Shown here one piece after another: positions 41,678-50,784 of a stretch of DNA of 64,000 nucleotides; the stretch's first letter is position 1, and each line of letters starts with the position of its first letter. The notes beneath the pieces are model-generated. The model saw only the letters and a program-made list of their open reading frames with translations. It searched no databases and had not been told where the DNA came from. The position numbers and the translations under genes are program-made. Source of the DNA: JAICYJ01 sp035695105 (GTDB taxonomy: Bacteria; Actinomycetota; Thermoleophilia; Gaiellales; JAICJC01); the NCBI GenBank assembly GCA_035695105.1, contig DASSEV010000086.1, forward strand, positions 1-64,000, written 5' to 3'.

Positions 41678-42701
41678 GAATGCGGCGATTGTCCCGTAGC
41701 ACTCCGAGCGCCGTCAACCCCATGTCGGGCATGTGGCCGTTGCCGATCACCATCGTTGTGGCGCGCCCCACACCCTCGGCGCCCAGCGCCGCCGCCGTGA
41801 ACGAGGTCGCCATCGAGAAGAACAGGATCGTCCCGGACTCCCGCGTGCAGAGGATGCTCCCGAGCTCCGTCCCCGGCACGTTGACCATGTTCACCGTCAG
41901 ATCGGCCTCCCCGGCAACCCCTGTGACGGCTGCTCGCAGCGCCAGCGCATCGGTCGCGTCTGCCGCCACGACGTGATCGGCGAGGCCGGTCGACCGCACG
42001 TCGTCGAGCCCGGCACCCTCCAGATCCGCGACCACGACCGTTCCCGCGGCTCCGGCACCGCGCCGCGCCTCGTGGAGCGACAGCAGGCCCGACGTGCCGC
42101 CTCCGCCGATCAGCAGGACGGTGTCCCCCTCCCGCACCATGGCCGCCGTGCGCGACGGCGCGCCGGCCACGTCCAGCGCGGCCAGGGCGATCCGATCGGG
42201 GATATCGGCGGGCAGGGCCGCCCACGGGCTCGAGGCGAACAGCACCGCCGTTCCCTCGGCGGCCACCTGCCCGTGCCGCATGTCGATGTCCGTGATCCGG
42301 CGCAGCCGAAGCGGGGTCAGCGTGAGGGAGATCAGGCTCGCGATCCGCTGCCCGGGCCGCACGTGGCGGGCGGCGGTGATCACCTCGCCGGCCGCCGCGA
42401 CCCGGCCCACCAGCATGCCGCCGGACCCTGTCACGGGATTGTGCATCTTCCCCCGCTCCCCGACGATCCGCAGGATCTCGGCAGCCACCGCGTCTGCGTC
42501 GCCGGCGGCCTGCTGGGACAGCTGGTGGAAGGACGCGGAGTCCAGGTTCAGCCGCTCGACGTCGACCAGCACCTCGCCGGGGCCGGCGTGCGGATCGGCG
42601 TCCAGCCGCCAGGCCGGCTGGGGGAACGCGCCCGGCGGCTCCAGCACTCGGTCGAGGCCGTACAGCTGGCCGGCGCCCAGCCGGTGCGAGAGCTCGTCCA
42701 T
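41643..42701 (-). CDS. kdd: L-erythro-3,5-diaminohexanoate dehydrogenase
   Basis: 352 residues. Diagnostic Kdd stretches: VERLNLDSASFHQL, RGKMHNPVTGSGGMLVG and a GGGGTSGLLSLHEARR Rossmann motif; SMATSFTAAALGAEGVG near the end. It oxidises 3,5-diaminohexanoate to 5-amino-3-oxohexanoate with NAD+, linking KamDE to Kce. First gene of the operon; ATG 42701 is 7 nt from a TAGCGT -10. Confidence 0.88.
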   Translation of the reverse strand: MDELSHRLGAGQLYGLDRVLEPPGAFPQPAWRLDADPHAGPGEVLVDVERLNLDSASFHQLSQQAAGDADAVAAEILRIVGERGKMHNPVTGSGGMLVGRVAAAGEVITAARHVRPGQRIASLISLTLTPLRLRRITDIDMRHGQVAAEGTAVLFASSPWAALPADIPDRIALAALDVAGAPSRTAAMVREGDTVLLIGGGGTSGLLSLHEARRGAGAAGTVVVADLEGAGLDDVRSTGLADHVVAADATDALALRAAVTGVAGEADLTVNMVNVPGTELGSILCTRESGTILFFSMATSFTAAALGAEGVGRATTMVIGNGHMPDMGLTALGVLRDNRRIREIFEQRYGAP

Positions 42702-42708
42702 CGCGCGG

Positions 42709-42714
42709 ACGCTA
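42709..42714 (-). promoter_or_regulatory. -10 element of the kdd operon
   Basis: TAGCGT on the minus strand ends 7 nt before ATG 42701. If used, it starts a leaderless transcript that could run through to kce, about 15.8 kb. It overlaps the 3' end of the PASTA-like gene, whose stop is at 42712. Confidence 0.45.
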
Positions 42715-43224
42715 CCCGCCCGGAGGCGGCGACGGCGCACGGGTGCCCACCACCAGCGTGATGGTCGAGCCGGGCGCGTAGGTGCCGTCGGGCGAGTACC
42801 CGGTCGCGTGCAGCACCGTGCCGCGGGCGCCGTACGCCACCCGCCGGATCACGAAGTGCACCGGGCCGTGCCGCTGGAACAGCGCCTGGGCACGCTGCAA
42901 CGGCAGGCCCACGACGAGCGGGAACGGGTGTCCGGCCTCGCCGGCGGTCGAGGCTCGCCGGCCGAGCGCCAGCCCGGCGATCCCCAGCACCGCAGCGGCG
43001 GCGAGGGCACCGGCGACGGCCAGCGCCGTGACCGAGCGCGACCAGACGCCAACGGCGGCAAGCGCGGCGGCGGAGGCTGCCGAGCACACGATCAGGACCG
43101 ACCCGGCCGCGCCGGCGAGCGCCAGCAGCAGGAGCAGGCCCGTGAGGGCGCACACGGCGATCGTGGCGGGTGGCGGAGCCGGCAGCGAGGTGCGGGAGCT
43201 CCGCTGTCCGGCCGGTTCCGACAC
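42712..43224 (-). CDS. Small membrane protein with C-terminal PASTA-like domain
   Basis: 170 residues. Two hydrophobic hairpins (about 20-55 and 62-88) of Ala/Leu-rich helices, then a single PASTA-like repeat (VVGLPLQRAQALFQRHG...ATGYSPDGTYAPGSTITLVV). PASTA repeats usually bind peptidoglycan or serve as spacers. GTG 43224 follows TATCGT (43236-43231) by 6 nt. It separates kdd from the divergent gntR gene. Confidence 0.6.
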   Translation of the reverse strand: MSEPAGQRSSRTSLPAPPPATIAVCALTGLLLLLALAGAAGSVLIVCSAASAAALAAVGVWSRSVTALAVAGALAAAAVLGIAGLALGRRASTAGEAGHPFPLVVGLPLQRAQALFQRHGPVHFVIRRVAYGARGTVLHATGYSPDGTYAPGSTITLVVGTRAPSPPPGG

Positions 43225-43274
43225 GCGACCACGATATCGCCGGGAGCGGCGGTGTGAGGTCGGAAGCCTCGTGG

Positions 43275-43280
43275 TATAGA
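43275..43280 (+). promoter_or_regulatory. -10 element of the gntR gene, within a possible operator
   Basis: TATAGA ends 9 nt before ATG 43290. It sits inside GTGGTATAGATCGGACAC, which has GTG/CAC ends and a GTATAGA core like HutC-type GntR sites (GT-TA-AC pattern), suggesting autoregulation. Confidence 0.4.
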
Positions 43281-43289
43281 TCGGACACG

Positions 43290-44032
43290 ATGCTGTTCGG
43301 GGAGACAAACGGCACGCCGCGCTACCGGCAGGTTGCGGACGTGCTGGCAGCGGATATCGAATCCGGCACGCTCCAGCCCGGCTCGCGGCTACCGTCGGAG
43401 CGCACCATCGCGCAGCGCTACGGGCTGTCGCGAATGACGGCGCGCCAGGCGGTCGAGCTGCTTCTCCGGCGCGGGCTCGTCACCCGGCGGCCGGGGTCCG
43501 GCACCTACGTTGCGCCGGCGCGCGTCGAGCACAGCCTGCAGCGGTTCGCCGGCTTCACCGAGCAGATGCGCGCTCAGGGCATCGAGCCGGGCGGCCGCGT
43601 GCTCACCGTGCGGCTGCTGAACGGCGAGGGGTCGGAGGCCGAGCGAGCGCTCGGGCTGATCAACGGGGACGCGTGCTGGATGCTGAAGCGGGTGCGGTTC
43701 GGAGACCGTGAGCCGCTGCTGGTCGAGGAGTCCTACGTCCCCGCCAGCGTCTGCCCCGATCTCACGCGCCACAACCTGGCGACCACCTCGCTCTACGACG
43801 TGATGAGTGACGAGTACGGGGTGGCGCCGGTGCGGGCGCACGAGACCATCGAGCCGACGGCGTGCGAGCCGGACGCCGCCCGCCACCTCGGCACGCGCGC
43901 CGGTGCGCCGTGCATCCTGGTCACCCGGCTTGCCTACGACGCCGAGGGCCGGCCGGTCGAGTTCGCGCGCGACGTCTACCGCGGAGACCGCGCCCGGTTC
44001 GTGGTCGAGCTGCAGCGCGGCAGCGAGACGAT

Positions 44033-44036
<4 letters not shown>
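43290..44036 (+). CDS. GntR-family (HutC/UTRA) transcriptional regulator
   Basis: 248 residues. Winged helix about 10-78 (YRQVADVLAADIESGTLQPGSRLPSERTIAQRYGLSRMTARQAV core) and a UTRA ligand domain about 95-240 (CWMLKRVRFGDREPLLVEESYVP). UTRA domains bind small metabolites. The location 590 bp from kdd makes it a candidate regulator of the lysine-type operon. Its TAG stop shares CTAG with the thrS stop. Confidence 0.9.
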
Positions 44037-45937
<1,901 letters not shown>

Positions 45938-45977
45938 GCCGAGCAGCATATCGACCGGGCGTTGATACGCTGATCGC
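45938..45977. promoter_or_regulatory. Divergent leaderless promoters, thrS and sensor kinase
   Basis: In 40 bp: TATGCT on the minus strand (45950-45945), 7 nt from the thrS ATG, and TACGCT on the plus strand (45966-45971), 6 nt from the kinase ATG 45978. No T-box or other thrS leader is possible in this space. Confidence 0.5.
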
Positions 45978-47195
45978 ATGCCGGCGCTCGCAATCCTGCT
46001 CGCGGTGGCCCTCGGTGCGGCGCTCGCCGTGCTCGCGGTGCGGGAGCGCGAACGGCGGCGGGTGCTGTCGTCGCTCGAGTCCGACGGCGATCTCGAGCAG
46101 GCCGTGGGCGCCGTGCTGCGCGAGCGTGCCGACCGCTCGTCGCTCGACGCGGCCCTCGCGCTGCGCGACGCACTGATGGAAGCGTCCCCCACGCCGGTCA
46201 TGCTGTTCGACCGCGGCGCCAGGCTGGTGCGCGCGAACACCTCCGCCCGCGAGGCGATCCCGGACCTGGAGGTCGGCGCGACGGCGGCCGTGCAGGCGAT
46301 CGCGACGGCAGTGCACGACGCCCTGGCGGGGCGCCCGCCGCGCCCCTTCGACGTGACGGTGTACGACCCGGAGCGGCGGCGGTTCCACGCCCACCTGCGA
46401 ACCTATGCCGACCGGCAGGCGCGCTCGTGCGTGGTGGTGCTGGCCGACGAGAGCGCCGAGGCCGATTACCGCGACGCACGCAGGCTGTTCTCGGCCGGGG
46501 TCTCGCACGAGCTGCGCACCCCGCTCGCGCGAATGCTGGCGCTGGTCGACACCCTGTCGCTGCCGCTGGGGGAGCCGGAGCGTGAGGAGACGATGGATCA
46601 GATGCGCGACGAGATCGACGCCATGCGCGAGCTGATCGAGGACATGATGCTGCTCGCGCGGCTCGAGGCCGAGGGGATCGCCGGCGGCGAGCGGACTGAC
46701 CTCGAGGATGCGGTGGCGGCGGCGATCGAGCGTCACACGGCCGTGGCGGCCGATGCCGGCATGGAGCTGAGCGGCACGGCCGCGCCGGGCATCGCGGCGG
46801 GCGTGCCGCGGCGGCTGGTCGACGTCGTGCTGGACAACCTGATCGAGAACGCGCTCCGCCACGCCGGCGAGGGATCGTCGGTGGACGTTCGGGCGGGCGA
46901 GGCGCCGGGCGGGGCGGTCGAGCTGGTGGTGGCCGACACCGGCGCGGGCATTCCAGCGGAGCACCTGTCGCGGGTGTTCGAGCGGTTCCACCGAGTGGAG
47001 GGCTCGCGGACGGGGCCGGGCACCGGCCTCGGGCTGGCCATCGTCAAGCACATCGCCGAGGCGCACGGCGGGCGCGCGGTGATGGAGAGCATCGAGGGTC
47101 GCGGGACGACGGTGCGCGTCCTGCTCCCCGCGCCGCGCGAGCAATCGGCGGCCGCCGATGGCATGGACGGCGTCCCGGTCGAGGCCCCGCGCTAG
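45978..47195 (+). CDS. Sensor histidine kinase (PhoR-like)
   Basis: 405 residues. One transmembrane helix at 3-21, PAS-like domain about 65-160, HisKA with phospho-acceptor His177 in GVSHELRTPLARM, HATPase_c with N box LIENALRHA, G1 VADTGAGIP and G2 GTGLGLAIVKHIAEAHGG. It should phosphorylate the convergent response regulator; the two stop codons share CTAG. Confidence 0.9.
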   Translation: MPALAILLAVALGAALAVLAVRERERRRVLSSLESDGDLEQAVGAVLRERADRSSLDAALALRDALMEASPTPVMLFDRGARLVRANTSAREAIPDLEVGATAAVQAIATAVHDALAGRPPRPFDVTVYDPERRRFHAHLRTYADRQARSCVVVLADESAEADYRDARRLFSAGVSHELRTPLARMLALVDTLSLPLGEPEREETMDQMRDEIDAMRELIEDMMLLARLEAEGIAGGERTDLEDAVAAAIERHTAVAADAGMELSGTAAPGIAAGVPRRLVDVVLDNLIENALRHAGEGSSVDVRAGEAPGGAVELVVADTGAGIPAEHLSRVFERFHRVEGSRTGPGTGLGLAIVKHIAEAHGGRAVMESIEGRGTTVRVLLPAPREQSAAADGMDGVPVEAPR

Positions 47196-47917
47196 CCGGA
47201 AGCGGCGGGCCTGGCCGCGGCCGGCTTCGCGACCGCATCGAAGCGGTAGCCGACGCCGTAGTGGGTCTGGATGTAGGTGTAGGCGCCGGGCCGGCGGTCG
47301 ATCTTGTCGCGGAGCTTGCGGACGCAGACGTCGACCGTGCGGTCGCGGTGCCGGTGCGGTATGCCCCAGACGCGCTGCTGGACTTGGTCGCGGGTGAGCG
47401 CCCGGCCGCGCTCCCCGGCCAGGACGTAGAGCAGGCGAAACTCGGTTGGGGTGAGGCCGACGTCCTCACCCTCCAGCAGTGCGGCATGCAGGTTCGGGTC
47501 GATGACCAGATCGCCGGCGCTGATGGTGGCGGCCCCGGCGGCGGCGGGCCCCATGCCGGCGCGGCGCAGGACGGCCTCGACGCGGGCGACCAGCTCGCGC
47601 ATGCCGAAGGGCTTGGAGAGGTAGTCGTCGCCGCCGATCCCGAGCGCGTGCACCTTGTCATGCTCCGAGCCGCGGGCGCTGACGATCACGATCGGCGTCT
47701 CGATGCCCTCGGCGCGGAGGGTCTCGGTGATGCGCCAGCCGTCGACGCCCGGCAGCATCAGGTCGAGCACGGCGACGTCGGGGCGCTCGAAGCGGAGCTT
47801 GGCCATGGCGCGCTGGCCGTCCTCGGCGATCTCAACCTCCATGCCGGACCGGCGGAGATGGGCGGCCATCGCGTTGGCGATGACGCGATCGTCCTCGGCG
47901 ATCAGCACACGTGGCAT
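47192..47917 (-). CDS. OmpR/PhoB-family response regulator
   Basis: 241 residues. Receiver domain 1-115 (acidic pocket AEDD at 7-10, phospho-Asp in VAVLDLMLPGVDG near 53, Lys in DYLSKPFG) and a winged-helix DNA-binding domain about 135-228 (LTPTEFRLLYVLAG, RTVDVCVRKLRDKI, THYGVGYRF). Pairs with the convergent kinase. TACCAT (47930-47925) ends 7 nt before ATG 47917. Confidence 0.92.
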   Translation of the reverse strand: MPRVLIAEDDRVIANAMAAHLRRSGMEVEIAEDGQRAMAKLRFERPDVAVLDLMLPGVDGWRITETLRAEGIETPIVIVSARGSEHDKVHALGIGGDDYLSKPFGMRELVARVEAVLRRAGMGPAAAGAATISAGDLVIDPNLHAALLEGEDVGLTPTEFRLLYVLAGERGRALTRDQVQQRVWGIPHRHRDRTVDVCVRKLRDKIDRRPGAYTYIQTHYGVGYRFDAVAKPAAARPAASG

Positions 47918-47960
47918 CGCGGTGATGGTACCGACGAGGTCGGTTCTCACCGGCCGGTGA
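47918..47960 (-). promoter_or_regulatory. Response-regulator promoter with 14-bp palindrome over the -35 region
   Basis: -10 TACCAT at 47930-47925. A perfect palindrome TCACCGGCCGGTGA occupies 47947-47960, exactly where a -35 would lie with 17-bp spacing. It is probably an operator, possibly for the response regulator itself. Confidence 0.5.
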
Positions 47961-47969
47961 CCGTTAACA

Positions 47970-48078
47970 GGATTCGCCGCTCTGGCGTGCCTTTCGTCCA
48001 CCAGCCGAACGGACTTTCGAGTCGCCTCTACGGTCCCTCCGTCTGGGTTCAACCTACTCGGCTGCCCTGAGCGGCGCA
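47970..48078 (-). ncRNA. Candidate structured RNA, copy 1 (109 nt)
   Basis: Collinear, gap-free and about 80% identical (87 of 109) with 48814-48922. Read 5'->3' on the minus strand: closing stem (nt 3-9 with 98-104), a long stem (nt 38-46 with 65-73) capped by GAG-GCGA-CTC with a GNRA loop, and a stem CTGG/CCAG (75-78 with 94-97). Differences from copy 2 are largely compensatory. Conserved unpaired blocks: AGGGCAGCCGAGTAGG and GACGAAAGGC. It lies 53 bp upstream of the response-regulator start, beyond its -10. Confidence 0.7.
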
Positions 48079-48392
48079 GGGAGGAAGCTACCGGGCACCC
48101 CGAGGCTGTGCAAGCCGCATCTCCGCAAAGTGCGGGAAATGCGTCACGGCCGCCGTTTCGAGCAGACCCGCAACGTTCGTCGCGGCGAGGTGACCAGCGT
48201 CCACCCGCTCTCACACGGCACCCCCACCGTGCCCGGCACCATCCCGCCCGCTTCCGAACGCCTCCGTCACGCATCCCGCGCACTTCGCAACGAATCGCGC
48301 CCGAACGCACCGCGGCGCCCGACACCGCCTCTGAGGCGGTAAAGGCGCGCAGAGGCGTCACGACTGCCCCACAGCGATCGTGACGGGTTCTC
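48079..48392. other. Intergenic region without a recognised gene
   Basis: 314 bp between RNA copy 1 and the NUDIX stop. It contains one perfect 8-bp inverted repeat, ACCGCCTC-T-GAGGCGGT at 48324-48340, not followed by a T run on either strand. GTGACGGGTTC near 48378 echoes a motif near 28365. The 5' part of any transcript carrying RNA copy 1 would start here. Confidence 0.4.
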
Positions 48393-48794
48393 CTAGGCGC
48401 CGGGCCAGCGTGAGAGGACGTCGCGGTCGCGCGCGTAGGTGAGCAGCTCCATCGCCTCGTCCTGCGGCAGCCAGCGCAGCTCGTCCACCTCCGCGTCGGC
48501 CGTGAACTCGCCGGAGGCCGCTCGCATCACGTAGTACCGCACGATCTTCGGCAGCGTCCGCCCGCCGCGCTCCACCTCGTACTCGATCGTGCCCAGGTCG
48601 TCCTCGATCACGCCCTCGAAGCCGGTCTCCTCCCACACCTCGCGCGCGGCGGCGTCGCGATCGTCCTCGCCCGGCTCGTGCTTGCCCTTGGGCAGGGTCC
48701 AGTCGTCGTACCTGGGCCGGTGCACCACGGCGACCAGGCCGTCGCGGACGAGGACGGCGCCGGCGGCGCGGACGATGGCATCGTGTTCGGGCAC
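48393..48794 (-). CDS. NUDIX hydrolase (MutT-like)
   Basis: 133 residues. Complete Nudix box: GKHEPGEDDRDAAA then REVWEETGFEG, matching Gx5Ex7REUxEExGU. It hydrolyses a nucleoside diphosphate-linked substrate, possibly an oxidised nucleotide. The start GTG 48794 lies 19 nt after RNA copy 2 and shows no typical -10, so its mRNA probably begins upstream and includes the RNA element as leader. Confidence 0.9.
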   Translation of the reverse strand: MPEHDAIVRAAGAVLVRDGLVAVVHRPRYDDWTLPKGKHEPGEDDRDAAAREVWEETGFEGVIEDDLGTIEYEVERGGRTLPKIVRYYVMRAASGEFTADAEVDELRWLPQDEAMELLTYARDRDVLSRWPGA

Positions 48795-48813
48795 GACCTG
48801 CGGGAGAAGAAAA

Positions 48814-48922
48814 GGGTTCGCCGCCCCGGCTGGCCTTTCGTCCCCCGGCCGAACGAACCTTCGGGTCTCCCCTACGACTCGTCCGTCCGGATTCGCCCTA
48901 CTCGGCTGCCCTCGGCGGCGCA
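48814..48922 (-). ncRNA. Candidate structured RNA, copy 2 (109 nt)
   Basis: Same length and fold as 47970-48078. Here the closing stem is CGCCGCC/GGCGGCG, the inner hairpin GGG-GAGA-CCC, and the third stem CCGG/CCGG. Relative to copy 1, pairs 9-98, 44-67, 52-59 and 76-96 change on both sides (C-G to U-A, A-U to G-C, G-C to A-U, C-G to U-A in the 2-to-1 direction), keeping the helices. Ends CGAACCCTTTTCTT, 19 nt before the NUDIX start. No known riboswitch class is recognised. Confidence 0.75.
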
Positions 48923-48963
48923 GTCACACCCTACGTCAGCGCGGGCGCCGGCGCAAGGGGGTG

Positions 48964-49422
48964 TCAGGCGATTGGCCGCGTGGCCCGGCGGCGCCGGAGA
49001 CCGACGGCCCAGAACAGCAGGCCGACCAGCCCGACCAGGCCCAGCACCAGCCCTGCGAAGGCCCACGTCAGCCCGCGGTCTCCTCCCACCACGGCGCCGA
49101 CCGCCAGCATGGCGATGGCCAGCACACCCAGCGCCTGGGTGACGACGAACGGACCGGGAAGGCCGGCGGGCGTGATGGCGGGGCCGCGCACCAGCCGCGC
49201 CGGATCGGCCTCGTCCTTGGCGCGGCTGCGAAGCGCCAGGGCGATCACCCCGCCGAACACGGCGACGAAGTAGATCACCTGCGACCAGAAGTCACCGACC
49301 CAGTCGACGAGGTAGGTGAACAGCACGATCAGGCCGACCGCAGCGAGCGTTCCACCGACCGCGACGCCGATGGCGGTCTGCCAGTCGTACAGCTCGCGGG
49401 GCTGCTCCGGCTCCGTGCTCAT
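48964..49422 (-). CDS. Small four-helix membrane protein, function unknown
   Basis: 152 residues. Four hydrophobic segments (about 17-40, 47-63, 93-111 and 118-142), with a basic loop (RSRAKDEADPARLVRG) between the two hairpins and an Arg-rich C-terminus (LRRRRATRP). ATG 49422 is preferred since TAGGCT (49436-49431) ends 8 nt upstream. Confidence 0.65.
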   Translation of the reverse strand: MSTEPEQPRELYDWQTAIGVAVGGTLAAVGLIVLFTYLVDWVGDFWSQVIYFVAVFGGVIALALRSRAKDEADPARLVRGPAITPAGLPGPFVVTQALGVLAIAMLAVGAVVGGDRGLTWAFAGLVLGLVGLVGLLFWAVGLRRRRATRPIA

Positions 49423-49470
49423 GGGCGGCAAGCCTACCCGAGAGCACCGCCGGCCTCGTCACACCCACCC

Positions 49471-49733
49471 CTAGATGATTGATTCCACGGCGCCGTGCGG
49501 TCTGAGCGATCGGTAGGCAAGCAGCGCAAGGATCGAGGGAGGGCCGATATCGGGAATATCGGCCCGACCGAGGACGCCGCAAGGTGCAAGGCCGCAGGCC
49601 TTGCACCGGTCACGACCGATCTGCGATCAACGCAGATCGGGAGTGGCCGCCTAGCGGTCGCAGCCCCCGCACGCTTGGCGACCACCCACAGTCAGGCGAT
49701 CAGACGTGCGGGGTCGTGGAATCAATCATCTAG
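49471..49733. repeat. CTAG-targeting inverted-repeat element, copy C (263 bp, intact termini)
   Basis: Perfect 19-bp terminal inverted repeats: CTAGATGATTGATTCCACG at 49471-49489 and its reverse complement at 49715-49733. Interior hairpins: GCCGATAT/ATATCGGC, GGTGCAAGGCC/GGCCTTGCACC and CGATCTGCG/CGCAGATCG. No ORF. The right CTAG provides the TAG stop of the gene at 49730. The best preserved of three copies. Confidence 0.9.
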
Positions 49734-50776
49734 CGCGTCCAGACCAGCGCCCGGGCATTGTCCGCCGTGATCACGCCCCGCGCCCCGCTGCGGGTGTCCA
49801 CCACCACCACTCGGCCGGCCAGCGCGGCCGCCGCGTAGCGTCCGTCCGGGGAGAACGCGAACCCGGCCGCCACCCGCGGCAGGCCGGCCGGCGGCGGGGG
49901 CAGCATCGGCAGCAGCAGGCATCGGTCCCGCACAGCGTCGCGGTACCAGATCCACGCGCCCGCGGGGTCGGCTCCGAGCTCCAGGGCGCCGCCGGGTATC
50001 GCGAAGCTGCGGAAGATACCGTGCCGCCGGTCGACGACGACGATGGCCGACCGCCGGGCGCCACGCACCGCCACCGCGAGGCCGTAGGGCAGCGCGGCGA
50101 GCGCCGTCACCCGGTACCGGCCCGCCCCCGCACCCACCGCGTGGGCGAGCCGTGCGGACAGATGCAGATCGAAGCCGTTCTCGAACACCCTCCGTCCGTC
50201 GGTGGTGAGCAGCGTCTGGGTCGGGGTGAACGACGGGCTGCACCGGTCATGCACGGTACTCGCACGACGCCAGGGCGCCGCCATCACCGCGATGTGCGGC
50301 CCGGCCGGCGCGGTGACGAGGCAGATCGCCGCGAGCAGCGAGTCTGGCGACCAGGCGGCGGGCCCGACCGCCAGTTCGGCGGGGAGCCGCGTCAGGGCCG
50401 TGCGCTGCAGCGAGTGCCCGTCGAGCGACTCGAGCCGCCCGGGCGGAGGCATGGTCGGGGCCTCACGCGGCGCGGCCAGCACCACCGACCCGTCGGGTGA
50501 CGGCCACGCCCGGCAGAACCGGCCCGGGGCCCTGTCCACGGCCTGGTGGGCCATGGCGTCCCGGTAGAGCCGGCAGTCGCCCGTCACCCACCACAGCACC
50601 CCTCCCGCGTGCTGCAGGACGGACACGCTGCGCACCGGGGGCGGATGCGTCTCCGACACGCCGATGCCGGCCGGTGGCGACGAGGACGAGACGGCCAGCA
50701 GCACCGCCACCGCACCGCAGAGCGTCGCCAGCGCCGGCCCCCACCGCGTGGCCAGGTGCGCTGCCGGCCCGCGCAT
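49730..50776 (-). CDS. Exported or membrane-anchored beta-propeller-like protein
   Basis: 348 residues. One N-terminal hydrophobic segment (about 12-34: WGPALATLCGAVAVLLAV), then repeated Trp-x-Pro-Asp and FSPDGRY blades (WPSPDGSVVLAA, WSPDSLLAA, FAFSPDGRYAAAAL) suggestive of a WD40/TolB-like propeller. No catalytic motif is seen. The last codon before the TAG abuts repeat element C, so the C-terminus may have been reset by the insertion. Lies downstream of livF. Confidence 0.6.
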   Translation of the reverse strand: MRGPAAHLATRWGPALATLCGAVAVLLAVSSSSPPAGIGVSETHPPPVRSVSVLQHAGGVLWWVTGDCRLYRDAMAHQAVDRAPGRFCRAWPSPDGSVVLAAPREAPTMPPPGRLESLDGHSLQRTALTRLPAELAVGPAAWSPDSLLAAICLVTAPAGPHIAVMAAPWRRASTVHDRCSPSFTPTQTLLTTDGRRVFENGFDLHLSARLAHAVGAGAGRYRVTALAALPYGLAVAVRGARRSAIVVVDRRHGIFRSFAIPGGALELGADPAGAWIWYRDAVRDRCLLLPMLPPPPAGLPRVAAGFAFSPDGRYAAAALAGRVVVVDTRSGARGVITADNARALVWTR

Positions 50777-50784
50777 GCCGGAGG

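Noticed and set aside
26939..42701. A complete L-lysine fermentation cluster
   Set aside because: No kamA (lysine 2,3-aminomutase), no lysine racemase and no acetoacetate CoA-transferase are in the window, so only the beta-lysine branch is supported.
45938..45977. A T-box or other thrS leader
   Set aside because: Only 40 bp separate thrS from the divergent kinase gene and a -10 lies 7 nt from the start.
48324..48340. ACCGCCTC-T-GAGGCGGT as a terminator of the NUDIX gene
   Set aside because: No T run on either strand and about 50 bp past the stop; left as an unexplained inverted repeat.
48814..48922. The structured RNA as a cobalamin, FMN, SAM, ydaO or c-di-GMP riboswitch
   Set aside because: Short matches (GAATCCGG, ACGAAAGGC) occur, but the order of conserved blocks and the helix layout do not fit any of these classes.
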